The notes under the pieces: model-generated | Told to the model about the DNA's origin: nothing | Seen by the model: the letters and a program-made list of their open reading frames with translations, nothing else | Database searches by the model: none | Shown here: positions 19,701-26,986 of the stretch, one piece after another | Layout of the letters: every line of letters starts with the position of its first letter | Position numbering within the stretch: the first letter of the stretch is position 1 | Assembly (NCBI RefSeq): GCF_000374405.1 | Contig: NZ_KB894227.1 | Location: 1-35,233, forward strand | Source of the DNA: Riemerella columbina DSM 16469 | GTDB taxonomy: Bacteria > Bacteroidota > Bacteroidia > Flavobacteriales > Weeksellaceae | Direction of reading: 5' to 3' | DNA: 35,233 nucleotides | Program-made: the position numbers and the translations under genes

Positions 19701-22700
19701 TTGGCGAAGTGGCATTTTTAGAGGTATATTTTAAAGAAGATTCATATTCATAGTAGTTATCAGTAGCATCGCTACCAAAACGGATAAAGAATTTAGCATT
19801 AGGGTCGAGTTGTGTAGAAGTTACATCTTTTAGATTTTCGGCGTGCAAGAACAATTCTAAATTCTTATAGCGACGCATATCCAAACTCACATTTTTAAAT
19901 ACCCCTCTAGACGGCGTAGTGGTTTTGGATAGGTTGTTTACCTTTAAATATAATGAGGCTTCATTTTGTCTTTGCGATCCCGTAGTCCCGCTCAACACTT
20001 GGCGTTCAATACCTGGTGGAATCACATAAGGTGGCTTTCCTAAAGCATTTTCTTCTAAGTTTACACTACCTACATCAAAGTTGGCATTATCTACATTATA
20101 ATTTCCTTCATTAGAATCGTTGCCTTGGGCTAAATTTTTACCATATTTTCTCCAATCCGAACGCACCAAATCAAAAGTACCAAATCTTAAAGTTGAAGTT
20201 TCATCAAAGCCTTCAAGAATCATTCTGGCAAATCTTACATTATTTAGTACCGAAACATTCGCTTCCCCCGCATCTGTATCAAACTGAGATACTGGAATAC
20301 GGAATAGGTACCATTTATTTTTACCCACTTGTCCATTCTGAAACTTAGCCTCGGTTTCTTTTTCGTCTACGATGAAGTTTTTACCTAGTGCTAAATTGGC
20401 TTTATCTAAAAGAATGGTATATTGGTTATAATTTTCACTTTGGTCTAAATTAAAATCCCCATTAATATCCTCTGCATCTGGTGTTTGTGTAGACACCTCC
20501 ATAGAGCCTGCCGCCGAGTTGCCATCTGGGTTTCTAAAATAACGATAGCGGTCAATTAATGAAGATGCTAAAGTCCCTTGGAATTTATTAGATAAATAAA
20601 ATACAAAGTCATCGGATGCAGGGTCGGTCAAATTTGTAACGGGATTGACAAATGTAGTTCCGAATTTCGTGGCTTCATCCACATTATCTAAACCATCAAA
20701 TCCCACATCTTGTGCGGCACGGTTAGCTCCTTCCGAAGAGAAGGCATATAAAATGGGTTGTTGGTCTGGCTGTTTACCCCAAGCCGTTTCCGAAGTTTTA
20801 TTTGGGGCATCTGGGGTAGGCAATCCGTTTTCAAATTGCAATTTACCATCTCTTAAAATATCCTCTGATACATTCCCTAATTGAAGTAATAATTTTGGAT
20901 TAGCTCCTAGCATTTTTCCATCGGCATAAGGATCCATAAGCCAAAATTCTACATATTCAATATTGGCATTGGTAAAATTAGATACGCTAATCGGACGCAT
21001 CATCCCTGCCCAGCGCTCCGCCGTAGATTCGTTATTAGGATTTAAGTTATAAGGTCCTCTTTCAGTAGGATAATAGGTCACATCTAATGTATTAGCATAA
21101 GTTTGATCGCCCGCAACAAAATCTCTACTGTTGTAAAGTTCGTTCATCCTTACACGGCGAGAAGCATGGTTGGATACCGCATCTGCATTAATACCATTAG
21201 GCGCCTTACCGCCTACACCATAAAACCTTGGGTCTATATAGTACCATGATAATAATCCTCTACCATAGCCATTTTTTACATCGTCATAAAGTCCAGCATT
21301 ATTAAATAAAGGATCGTTAGGGTTTTTCTCTGGCTTAGAAGCCAATGTCCACATGGCAGGTTCTTTCAAAGTAATTTTTGAAGTCGTTTGATCAAAGTCA
21401 TCTACATATGCTTGATTATCAATATCTTTATTTTGTCCAGGAATTAAATACGCGGCTTCTGCCTTAAAGTTAAGGTTAGATGGTGCTTCGGTATTAATTA
21501 ATGGAATCTTATCGGTTAATCTTGTAAGGAACGGCAATTCGTTATTGTACATCACATTCATTCCCAGCATGGTATTGTTGACTGCCTCTTGTCCTAACTG
21601 AACTTTTTGGGTTAATGGACGCTCGGAATAGTTCATAGCTGTGGCACCTACCGTTAAATGTTCATTAAATTTGCGTTCTAGATTCAAACCTAAAAATCGT
21701 TTTCTTTGGGTATTGAAAGTCATCTGATTTTCCAAAGAAATATTAATCGGCTGCCCCGATTGTTTAAGCGTTTCGTTGATAATCGTTACTTGACCTAGAA
21801 GATAATCTACGGTATAGTCTACCCCTTCCGTGAGTTGTACGCCACCAGAAGTCACTTTTACAGAACCTTTAGGTACATTAATCGCTCCTAAAGAAATCCC
21901 TTGCCCTTGGCTTCCACGATAGCGTCCTTCAATGGTATAACGCTGGGATAATGGATCCTGCGACGCCACTTGTTTCTGTTGAGAGTATAAATCTGAGTAT
22001 ACAAATTTTGGATCGCTACTGCCTAAAACACTCGTCATATAACTACCAAATGGCTGAGCTTTGGTAAAAATTAATTTTCCATTTTCTGGATCTATGGTAA
22101 TCCCACTCACAAAGTCGAATAAGCCATCGCCATAAGTACCACCACCATCGCTTTGTAAGTCGTTATTTAAGTTGAGTCTATCCCAATTCAAAAGTTGTAA
22201 TAAATTAACATCTTGCACCGAAGTATTTGGCAAGTAGTTCACTTTACCATTTTTAGGGTCTTTATAATAAACATTAAGGAAAAATCGTTCTGGCGAGATT
22301 TGGTTTCCATTAAAAGAATAAATATTTTTCATCATCAAATTCCACATAGGCGAAGTCGTCTTCACCGAAGAATTAGGCTTAAGTAATTTAGTAATCAGTA
22401 CAGAACTTTCCTCTGCAAACTCCCCTACTTTGTAAACTTGGTTGGAACCATTCACGGTATAAGAGTAAGACACCGCCAACAATTGATTATCATTAAGTCT
22501 TTGGTTAAGGGAAATATACCCCAACTGAGGATTGAAGCTAAATTCATTCTGCTCTAGTCGTCTCACCCTACGGTTGAAAACGAATTGTTCCCCATCGGTA
22601 TAGACTTCTGGCGTCCCCGAAGCGTTGGGAAATGTTTGTTGGTTAATTGTATTATAAACCGTTCCTACATCTCTAATCCCCGCTCCTAAGCCACTGATAC

Positions 22701-23844
22701 TTTGGTACAAATTATTTTGAGTATTACTAGGATAGCCCGATACTCCTTCCCCTAAATCTCGAATAGCCAAAATACTTTTTTGGTCTTGTAAATTGCCAGA
22801 ACCCTGCTCCAACACCCACACTTCAATTCTATTAATGTTGATTCTGGAATTAATTTGCGGATAATTTAGCAACGCATCGTCGTAGTTTTTAAAGAAATAT
22901 TGTCCTATATAATAGTGTTGGTTGTCTTCGTAGTCTATGGCGTTAATTTTAAAGGTATTCATTGTTCCACCGCCTTCTGCAACTACCGTTCTGGATTCCC
23001 CTTGTTGCTGAGAAAACACCAAAGTACCATAAGTTTTCCCCAACTGAAATTCTGTTTTTAAACCAAATAACGATTCCGACCCTCGGATTAAGCTGGTAGA
23101 TAGCGGCATATTGACATTACCAAACTCCACGCGTTTGATGATTTTGTCTTCGCCACTTTTGTTCAGCTCACCTAAGCCTTTAGATTGCAAATCTTGCCAT
23201 TTCCCTTTGGCTTGCCATACTAAGTTGAGTTTATTTTCAAATGCAAAACCACTTTGCGTATCGTAATTGGCTTTGAGTTGAAGGTTTTCACCCACTTTAC
23301 CTAAAATTCCTAATTGGATTCTCTGCTGAATATTGAATGCAAAATTCTTTCTATTCTGAGGCAGCACCATAGGATTATCTATCTTCTGATACAATCCACC
23401 CAAATCAAAAGAGGCAAATCCTTGCGGAATGAGTTCTATCTTATTCCCCCCGAATACCGTTTCAAATAATTTATTTTTAATGGTTAAGCTCGGTAGTAAG
23501 CCTTTTTTTTCCGCGTCTTTTTTATCTTTTCTATTGTTTAATAAATCATGGTCGCTCGATTTTTCTTTGTAATAGGCTCTAAGCCCTTGTGTACGCACAT
23601 AAGATGCGTATTCCTCTGGCGTCATGGCAATAGGTGTTCCCGAAACCACATTCCCCACCTTAGGATAGAGAAAATAGAGCCCTTGCTGAATGTCATAAAA
23701 TGCCTCATACCGTATAGGATTAGGCATGGTGAGTTTTGGTGATTTAGCGTTTTTATCGGGTTCGGTTTGGGCATAGGTTTTTGTAGATAACAACATCACT
23801 ACGCCTATACACCATAGTCTGAAAAATAGATTGCGTGGCTTCAC
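16798..23844 (-). CDS. sprA: SprA (Sov), type IX secretion translocon barrel
   Basis: SprA is the giant outer-membrane pore of the type IX secretion system, through which proteins with a C-terminal sorting domain leave the cell. It is also needed for gliding in motile flavobacteria. The product has 2348 residues, in the family range, with a signal peptide ending TKTYAQ near 26. Recognisable regions include FETVFGGNKIELIPQGFASFDLG near 128-150, FGNVNMPLSTSLIRGSESLFGLKTEFQLGK near 239-268, a long series of alternating beta-strands, and FRARALTGKSAIPVSN-like and RAQYNRNRMFLLGLVNH-type repeats near the end. It starts 6 bp after the ruvA stop, an arrangement conserved in flavobacteria, and ends at a palindromic terminator. 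It is intact, so the host should have a working T9SS if the other components are present elsewhere. Confidence 0.95.
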   Translation of the reverse strand: MKPRNLFFRLWCIGVVMLLSTKTYAQTEPDKNAKSPKLTMPNPIRYEAFYDIQQGLYFLYPKVGNVVSGTPIAMTPEEYASYVRTQGLRAYYKEKSSDHDLLNNRKDKKDAEKKGLLPSLTIKNKLFETVFGGNKIELIPQGFASFDLGGLYQKIDNPMVLPQNRKNFAFNIQQRIQLGILGKVGENLQLKANYDTQSGFAFENKLNLVWQAKGKWQDLQSKGLGELNKSGEDKIIKRVEFGNVNMPLSTSLIRGSESLFGLKTEFQLGKTYGTLVFSQQQGESRTVVAEGGGTMNTFKINAIDYEDNQHYYIGQYFFKNYDDALLNYPQINSRININRIEVWVLEQGSGNLQDQKSILAIRDLGEGVSGYPSNTQNNLYQSISGLGAGIRDVGTVYNTINQQTFPNASGTPEVYTDGEQFVFNRRVRRLEQNEFSFNPQLGYISLNQRLNDNQLLAVSYSYTVNGSNQVYKVGEFAEESSVLITKLLKPNSSVKTTSPMWNLMMKNIYSFNGNQISPERFFLNVYYKDPKNGKVNYLPNTSVQDVNLLQLLNWDRLNLNNDLQSDGGGTYGDGLFDFVSGITIDPENGKLIFTKAQPFGSYMTSVLGSSDPKFVYSDLYSQQKQVASQDPLSQRYTIEGRYRGSQGQGISLGAINVPKGSVKVTSGGVQLTEGVDYTVDYLLGQVTIINETLKQSGQPINISLENQMTFNTQRKRFLGLNLERKFNEHLTVGATAMNYSERPLTQKVQLGQEAVNNTMLGMNVMYNNELPFLTRLTDKIPLINTEAPSNLNFKAEAAYLIPGQNKDIDNQAYVDDFDQTTSKITLKEPAMWTLASKPEKNPNDPLFNNAGLYDDVKNGYGRGLLSWYYIDPRFYGVGGKAPNGINADAVSNHASRRVRMNELYNSRDFVAGDQTYANTLDVTYYPTERGPYNLNPNNESTAERWAGMMRPISVSNFTNANIEYVEFWLMDPYADGKMLGANPKLLLQLGNVSEDILRDGKLQFENGLPTPDAPNKTSETAWGKQPDQQPILYAFSSEGANRAAQDVGFDGLDNVDEATKFGTTFVNPVTNLTDPASDDFVFYLSNKFQGTLASSLIDRYRYFRNPDGNSAAGSMEVSTQTPDAEDINGDFNLDQSENYNQYTILLDKANLALGKNFIVDEKETEAKFQNGQVGKNKWYLFRIPVSQFDTDAGEANVSVLNNVRFARMILEGFDETSTLRFGTFDLVRSDWRKYGKNLAQGNDSNEGNYNVDNANFDVGSVNLEENALGKPPYVIPPGIERQVLSGTTGSQRQNEASLYLKVNNLSKTTTPSRGVFKNVSLDMRRYKNLELFLHAENLKDVTSTQLDPNAKFFIRFGSDATDNYYEYESSLKYTSKNATSPMDIWPTENNVNVVLEDLVQAKLRREQANISIDQRYRDIEYGDANKAIYTKGRPSLGNITTIVIGVRNTGNDSKDLVLWVNEIRLSGIENKGGYAANASLNFNLGDFANVNANAAISTIGFGFIDQKPVQRQQSQNSTFTINTTVNVDKFLPEKAGMKIPVNYSYSQSIEDPKYNPLNDDVLFSEDPKKEELKQVVRTYTQQRSIGVVNMRKERINTERKPKFYDVENLSVTAMYNDDYYRDIYTKKNYRQNLKAYLDYNFNFKPWVIRPFNKVVSDTAKSAKYLQWVKEFNFNPIPTRFSFRTEIDRDYSELEFRNVEALLNGVSAQNFGTLKNRNFYFGWQYNLGFNLTKSLKADIFSATRTLNDDWSVQTMNDKSIFQNPFRVGRPVLYNHRVQLNYQLPFQHLPYLDFINAEIGYGFQYNWNARSTVLLNSKTGNLGNVSQNTNNKVATASMDVPMLLSKFKYFQKIDSIQQGRNKELDSLNQVYEKAFADKKSRRKFKFKSYKFKHKLSAGQQIMSALTSIKQVNFNFTENNGTVLPGILSEPNFFGMGKGFGGPTTGFLLGSQADIRRIAVENNWISKSEYLNQPYTQMNSQNITGNITLEPFKDWRIDVNFLRTYNRNLSHGGFNLDVDGNPNNGVQFSFANEMFSYSNSDFLLGTTFTDGASIFNQIKSKAREISRQNNGVLNADGFVEGYSIANAYVLIPAFRAALTGKSAIPVSNPTKPKFPLPNWRVTYSGLRNIPFINSQFEKFELQHAYTSTYTATGIQSNIDYYSNSNGVDVRGDKLNPYVFSQVMYQENFAPLIGADVTMRNNMQFRAQYNRNRMFLLGLVNHTLTEDTGSEYVLGFGYILKDLKFKLRFKGKSKEIKSDLNIRADFSLRDNKTRITNILLDDSQVTGGQRMMGIKVSADYNMSQNLNIRFFYDQLMTKYKISTAYPLSTIRAGLSATFTFGNNGSGGSTRGF

Positions 23845-23850
23845 TTAAAA

Positions 23851-24435
23851 TTAAATATTTTTTAGAATTTGCTTTACTAAATCTTCGGTTTGGAGTTCTG
23901 GATTTTGCTTCAATAGTTTGTCTGCTAAACGCTCCGACATTTTCTTTGGAATACCCAAAACCTCTAATGCTGATAACGATTCTTCTTTTACTTTATTATC
24001 TATCGTTACAGAAATATTTTCCGTAGAAGTCTCAAATTGTTGGACTTTATCTTTTAAATCTACAATTATTCTTTGTGCCGTTTTTGCCCCAATACCTTTT
24101 ACTTTTTGAAGCACTGCACTATTACCCGAGAGAATCGCTTGGGCAATTTCCGATAGTTCTAATGACGATAGCATAATCATGGCAGAGGCTGGTCCCACTC
24201 CACTTACCGATACCAAAAGATTGAACATTTGTTTTTCCTTTAAGTCTGAAAAGCCAAATAACAAATGGGCATCTTCCCTAATGATTTGCTGTGTAAATAG
24301 TTTAGTTTCTTTTCCTAGCATCATACTCTGAGAAGTCGGTACACTTACTGCTACATAATAGCCTATACCCGACACTTCTACCACCACATAAGTTGGTGTG
24401 AGTTCCGCCACCTTACCCTGAAGAGAATAAATCAT
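23851..24435 (-). CDS. ruvA: Holliday junction branch migration protein RuvA
   Basis: RuvA binds four-way junctions and loads the RuvB motor for branch migration in recombinational repair. The product has 194 residues, the usual size. It starts with the OB-fold MIYSLQGKVAELTPTYVVVEVSGIGYYV, contains the two helix-hairpin-helix motifs VSGVGPASAMIMLSSL near 77-92 and VKGIGAKTAQRIIVDL near 113-128, and ends with the small C-terminal domain SLSALEVLGIPKKMSERLADKLL that contacts RuvB. The start is the only good ATG. It is immediately followed by sprA (6 bp), so the two are very likely co-transcribed. Confidence 0.96.
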   Translation of the reverse strand: MIYSLQGKVAELTPTYVVVEVSGIGYYVAVSVPTSQSMMLGKETKLFTQQIIREDAHLLFGFSDLKEKQMFNLLVSVSGVGPASAMIMLSSLELSEIAQAILSGNSAVLQKVKGIGAKTAQRIIVDLKDKVQQFETSTENISVTIDNKVKEESLSALEVLGIPKKMSERLADKLLKQNPELQTEDLVKQILKNI

Positions 24436-24456
24436 GATTAAGTTTTTTTCAATGGG

Positions 24457-24464
24457 CTAAGGTA
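24457..24464 (-). promoter_or_regulatory. Weak candidate -7 box of ruvA-sprA
   Basis: The minus strand reads TACCTTAG, one base from TAnnTTTG, about 22 bp before the ruvA ATG. There is no clear -33 element. Listed only because ruvA needs a promoter in this 93-bp gap or further upstream. Confidence 0.2.
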
Positions 24465-24528
24465 CGGAATTTTTTAGATTTGAAAATTTTAAGGTTTTGA
24501 CATTGATATTATTAAGTCTACTATTGTT

Positions 24529-26109
24529 TTATGATAGTTCTTTAGTAATATGTTCCATACAATATTCTGCAAGCGCCACAATGGTCACAAACGGATTAAC
24601 CCCAATGGTTCCAGGTACCAAAGAGCCATCTACCACATATAAATTTTTATGACGATTGAGCCTTCCAAATGCATTGGTCGCCTTACCTAATACCACGCCA
24701 CCCAATGGATGATAGCAAATATCTGGACCAAAGCCATTATGAAATAATAGATGGGAGCGTGTACCGCCATTCGCTCTGTTCATTTTTCGGATAAAATATT
24801 TGGCATTGTCCATCATATGCTGGGTATGCGAGTCGTCCCAATCCAACTGAATTCCTTTAGACTTATCATAACTGACCGTTCCGTATTTTTTAAGCGGGTT
24901 TACCATGAGATATAAAGCCGTAGCCACATTCATACCCATTGGCAACGGTGCTATTTCTGTAAAAAACGAATGTTCTTCATCATCCCAATGGTCTATCCCT
25001 GCCACAGGAATTGTAGATTGCTTAGTTCCCGTACCTCCAGAAAAAGTTTGAACGAAGTTTCTACCCGTCATAAAATTACCATTATTCCCCCAATACTTTC
25101 CTACTTCTTCACTGATAGGCAAGCCGTTTTCCACATTAGATTTTAATAAAATTTCTAGCGTTCCCATCGTTCCTGCTGCTAGGAAAAGTTGCTCACAAGT
25201 AATTTCTTTTGGCTGAATCACCTCCCCTTGGGTATTGATTTCTGATACTTTTATACGGTAATGTGTGTCATCTATTTGAAGAATGCTATCCACTTGATGT
25301 AAATCCCAAATTTCTAAATTCCCCGTAGCTAAAGCCTTTTTAAGATAAGTTTTATCTAATGATTTTTTACCATGGTTATTGCCATAGATTACTTCGCCTG
25401 CCAATGCCGAGGCTGGCACTTCGCCTTTGTATTCCTTTTGCATATAATCGAAATCGTACACATTGGGAACACGAACCGTTTTAAAGCCTGCTTTATGGGC
25501 CTCCATTTCGCCAACTCTAGAAAAACGATAATATTCACATTCCTTTAGAAAATCTTCTGGCGCTACATTAACGCCAAGTTCCTGATTGGCAAGGGGAAAG
25601 TATTTAGTGTAAAATGCATCCGTATCTAGTTGGGGAAAGATTTCTTTAAAATACGATTGTTTAGGCGTTACCGCCATCCCACCATTAACTAGTGACCCAC
25701 CACCTACGCCACGACCCATCCAAATTTTAACATGTGGAAAGTCCCAACGGTCTAGCACTCCCGTAAATTTTGGCACACTAAAAAGATTAAAAAATGGAGC
25801 TATGGTTTTAGTCCTCAGCCACGCCGCTGATTTATCTGGATGAAGCATAGACGAAAATTTTTCTTTAGCCTTACCCCAATCCATACCCATTTCCAGCATG
25901 GTTACTTTATGCCCTTGCTCACATAAGCGTAGAGCAGCCACCGCACCACCGTAGCCAGAGCCAATAATCAATATCTTTTTTTGATGATAAGTTGTTTCCT
26001 TTTTTTGCGGTTGAGGCTGAGCCAAAAACCCAGTAAACCCTGAAAAAAATAAAGCCCCTATCCCCATGGAAGCCGTATATAGAAATTGTTTTCTGTTCAT
26101 ATCTTTCAT
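24529..26109 (-). CDS. GMC-family FAD oxidoreductase, cholesterol-oxidase-like
   Basis: The 526-residue product closely follows the FAD-containing GMC type of cholesterol oxidase (3-beta-hydroxysteroid oxidase/isomerase) in its signature stretches. The FAD-binding IIGSGYGGAVAALRLCEQG lies at 48-66, VGGGSLVNGGMAVTP at 135-149, and FFTEIAPLPMG at 382-392. The C-terminal part has CYHPLGGVVLGKAT at 465-478 and DGSLVPGTIGVNPFVTI at 494-510. The three active-site residues known from the actinobacterial enzymes have counterparts: Glu385, His467 and Asn505. The N-terminus (NRKQFLYTASMGIGALFFSG) resembles a Tat-type export signal with RK instead of RR. The ATG at 26100 is an equally good start. It follows the Lrp-type gene by about 44 bp on the same strand. 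The natural substrate is not proven; another hydroxysteroid or a bulky alcohol is possible. Confidence 0.85.
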   Translation of the reverse strand: MKDMNRKQFLYTASMGIGALFFSGFTGFLAQPQPQKKETTYHQKKILIIGSGYGGAVAALRLCEQGHKVTMLEMGMDWGKAKEKFSSMLHPDKSAAWLRTKTIAPFFNLFSVPKFTGVLDRWDFPHVKIWMGRGVGGGSLVNGGMAVTPKQSYFKEIFPQLDTDAFYTKYFPLANQELGVNVAPEDFLKECEYYRFSRVGEMEAHKAGFKTVRVPNVYDFDYMQKEYKGEVPASALAGEVIYGNNHGKKSLDKTYLKKALATGNLEIWDLHQVDSILQIDDTHYRIKVSEINTQGEVIQPKEITCEQLFLAAGTMGTLEILLKSNVENGLPISEEVGKYWGNNGNFMTGRNFVQTFSGGTGTKQSTIPVAGIDHWDDEEHSFFTEIAPLPMGMNVATALYLMVNPLKKYGTVSYDKSKGIQLDWDDSHTQHMMDNAKYFIRKMNRANGGTRSHLLFHNGFGPDICYHPLGGVVLGKATNAFGRLNRHKNLYVVDGSLVPGTIGVNPFVTIVALAEYCMEHITKELS

Positions 26110-26153
26110 TTGTTTTCATTAGTTATACTTGCAAAAAGCGTACAGAAAATACC

Positions 26154-26627
26154 TTAGGAAATATGATGTTTATCAATTAAATGGCGGTTATCCGTCATAA
26201 ACTTAAATGAGAAACTACTTTTAATAGTATAAATCACATCTAACTTTGAAATTTTCTTTAACACAAAATCTTCGTAATGGTGCATATCTTTCAGGAGTAA
26301 TTTGAGCATTACATCGTAGTCCCCAATGGTGAATGCCGCTTCTATCACTTCATCAAATTGTAGTACCCGCGCTTTAAATTCATCAAAGATTTCTTCCCTG
26401 TGTTTGATTAATTTCACTTGAAGATAAGCCACCAAATTGTACCCTAATTTTTCCACATCTAAAACCGCAGTATAGTTTTTAATAATCCCCGACTCTTTCA
26501 TTTTCTTTATCCTATCATGTACAGGCGTTACCGATAAATTAACTTTCCCCGCGATTTCCTTTACACTTTGGCTACTATCCGCCACTAATTCCTTTAAAAT
26601 TTTAATATCTACCTCGTCTAGTTTCAT
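26154..26627 (-). CDS. Lrp/AsnC-family transcriptional regulator
   Basis: The 157-residue product has an N-terminal helix-turn-helix (LDEVDIKILKELVADSSQSV, then NLSVTPVHDRIKKMKESGII near 31-50). A RAM/AsnC ligand domain follows (YNLVAYLQVKLIKHREEIFDEF, then VIEAAFTIGDYDVMLKLLLKDM). Proteins of this type sense amino acids and act as local or global regulators. I place the start at the ATG at 26627 (MKLDEVDIKIL). An upstream ATG at 26663 overlaps the likely -7 box and adds residues outside the domain. The gene is divergent from the second susC and probably shares a transcript with the cholesterol-oxidase-like gene, so it may regulate either neighbour. No operator can be defined from the sequence alone. 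Confidence 0.92.
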   Translation of the reverse strand: MKLDEVDIKILKELVADSSQSVKEIAGKVNLSVTPVHDRIKKMKESGIIKNYTAVLDVEKLGYNLVAYLQVKLIKHREEIFDEFKARVLQFDEVIEAAFTIGDYDVMLKLLLKDMHHYEDFVLKKISKLDVIYTIKSSFSFKFMTDNRHLIDKHHIS

Positions 26628-26662
26628 TATTTTTTTCTGTTTAAGTTTATAATTAGGTTGCA

Positions 26663-26670
26663 CAAAATTA
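26663..26670 (-). promoter_or_regulatory. Candidate -7 box of the Lrp-type gene
   Basis: The minus strand reads TAATTTTG, a full TAnnTTTG match. It lies 36 bp before the ATG at 26627. It overlaps the alternative ATG at 26663, which supports the inner start. Confidence 0.45.
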
Positions 26671-26750
26671 CAAAATACTTTTTAAATCATTATTTATAAA
26701 ATATTTATCTTAATTGAATACAAAATTCGGAACTTTATAATATCCTAAAC

Positions 26751-26758
26751 TATATTTG
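26751..26758 (+). promoter_or_regulatory. Candidate -7 box of the second susC leader
   Basis: TATATTTG matches TAnnTTTG and is followed by GC, as often seen in flavobacterial promoters. Transcription would start near 26765, giving an untranslated leader of about 220 bases before susC that includes the small reading frame and terminator described next. The -33 element is poor. Confidence 0.5.
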
Positions 26759-26783
26759 CAGAACATTTTACAAACCCGTATAG

Positions 26784-26891
26784 ATGACAACTTTTAATAC
26801 TATTTTAAAACACAAAAACACGCCAATTACCTTCATTATTATGATGTGTAAGGGCATTAAACTTTGTGATAAAAGAAGTGAAAGGTTGTAG
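26784..26891 (+). CDS. Putative 35-residue leader peptide upstream of susC
   Basis: An ATG about 19 bases after the predicted transcription start opens a 35-codon frame. It begins MTTFNTILKHKNTPI and goes on FIIMMCKGIKLCDKRSERL before TAG. Codons 20-22 are Met-Met-Cys (26841-26849) and codon 28 is Cys, a notable clustering of sulphur amino acids. The frame ends 26 bases before a strong intrinsic terminator. Its last codons (26875-26888) can pair with the terminator's 5' arm region. This is the geometry of a translated attenuator leader: stalling at Met/Cys codons would expose the antiterminator arm, and reading to the stop would hide it. The peptide is too short to assign by homology, and translation is not proven. 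Confidence 0.5.
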   Translation: MTTFNTILKHKNTPITFIIMMCKGIKLCDKRSERL

Positions 26892-26925
26892 AAAAAAATT
26901 TAATTGTTATCAACTCTAAAACTTC
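26875..26925 (+). promoter_or_regulatory. Possible antiterminator competing with the susC leader terminator
   Basis: GAAGT (26875-26879) can pair with ACTTC (26921-26925). GGTTG (26884-26888) can pair with CAACT (26911-26915, one G-U pair). The two 5-bp stems are joined by a small internal loop. The 3' arm is part of the terminator stem at 26918-26949, so the two structures exclude each other. The stem is short and AT-rich, so its stability is uncertain. Confidence 0.35.
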
Positions 26926-26953
26926 AAGCACCTATTTGTTTGAAGTTTTTTTT
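26918..26953 (+). terminator. Intrinsic terminator inside the susC leader (attenuator)
   Basis: A perfectly paired 13-bp stem (26918-26930 with 26937-26949, one G-U) has a 6-base loop CCTATT and is followed by TTTT. It lies between the presumed promoter and susC, only 33 bp before the susC ATG. A terminator in this position would block susC unless it is relieved, and no complete gene other than the small frame lies upstream on this strand. Confidence 0.75.
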
Positions 26954-26986
26954 AACCAAAAAAATTAAAACTTAAATTATAAATCA

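Noticed and set aside
26628-26663. Longer N-terminus for the Lrp-type regulator
   Set aside because: The upstream ATG overlaps a full-consensus -7 box on the same strand, and the domain starts at the inner methionine.
26765-26986. Metabolite riboswitch in the second susC leader
   Set aside because: I do not recognise the core of any known riboswitch. A translated small frame with a terminator explains the layout better. Covariance searches could overturn this.
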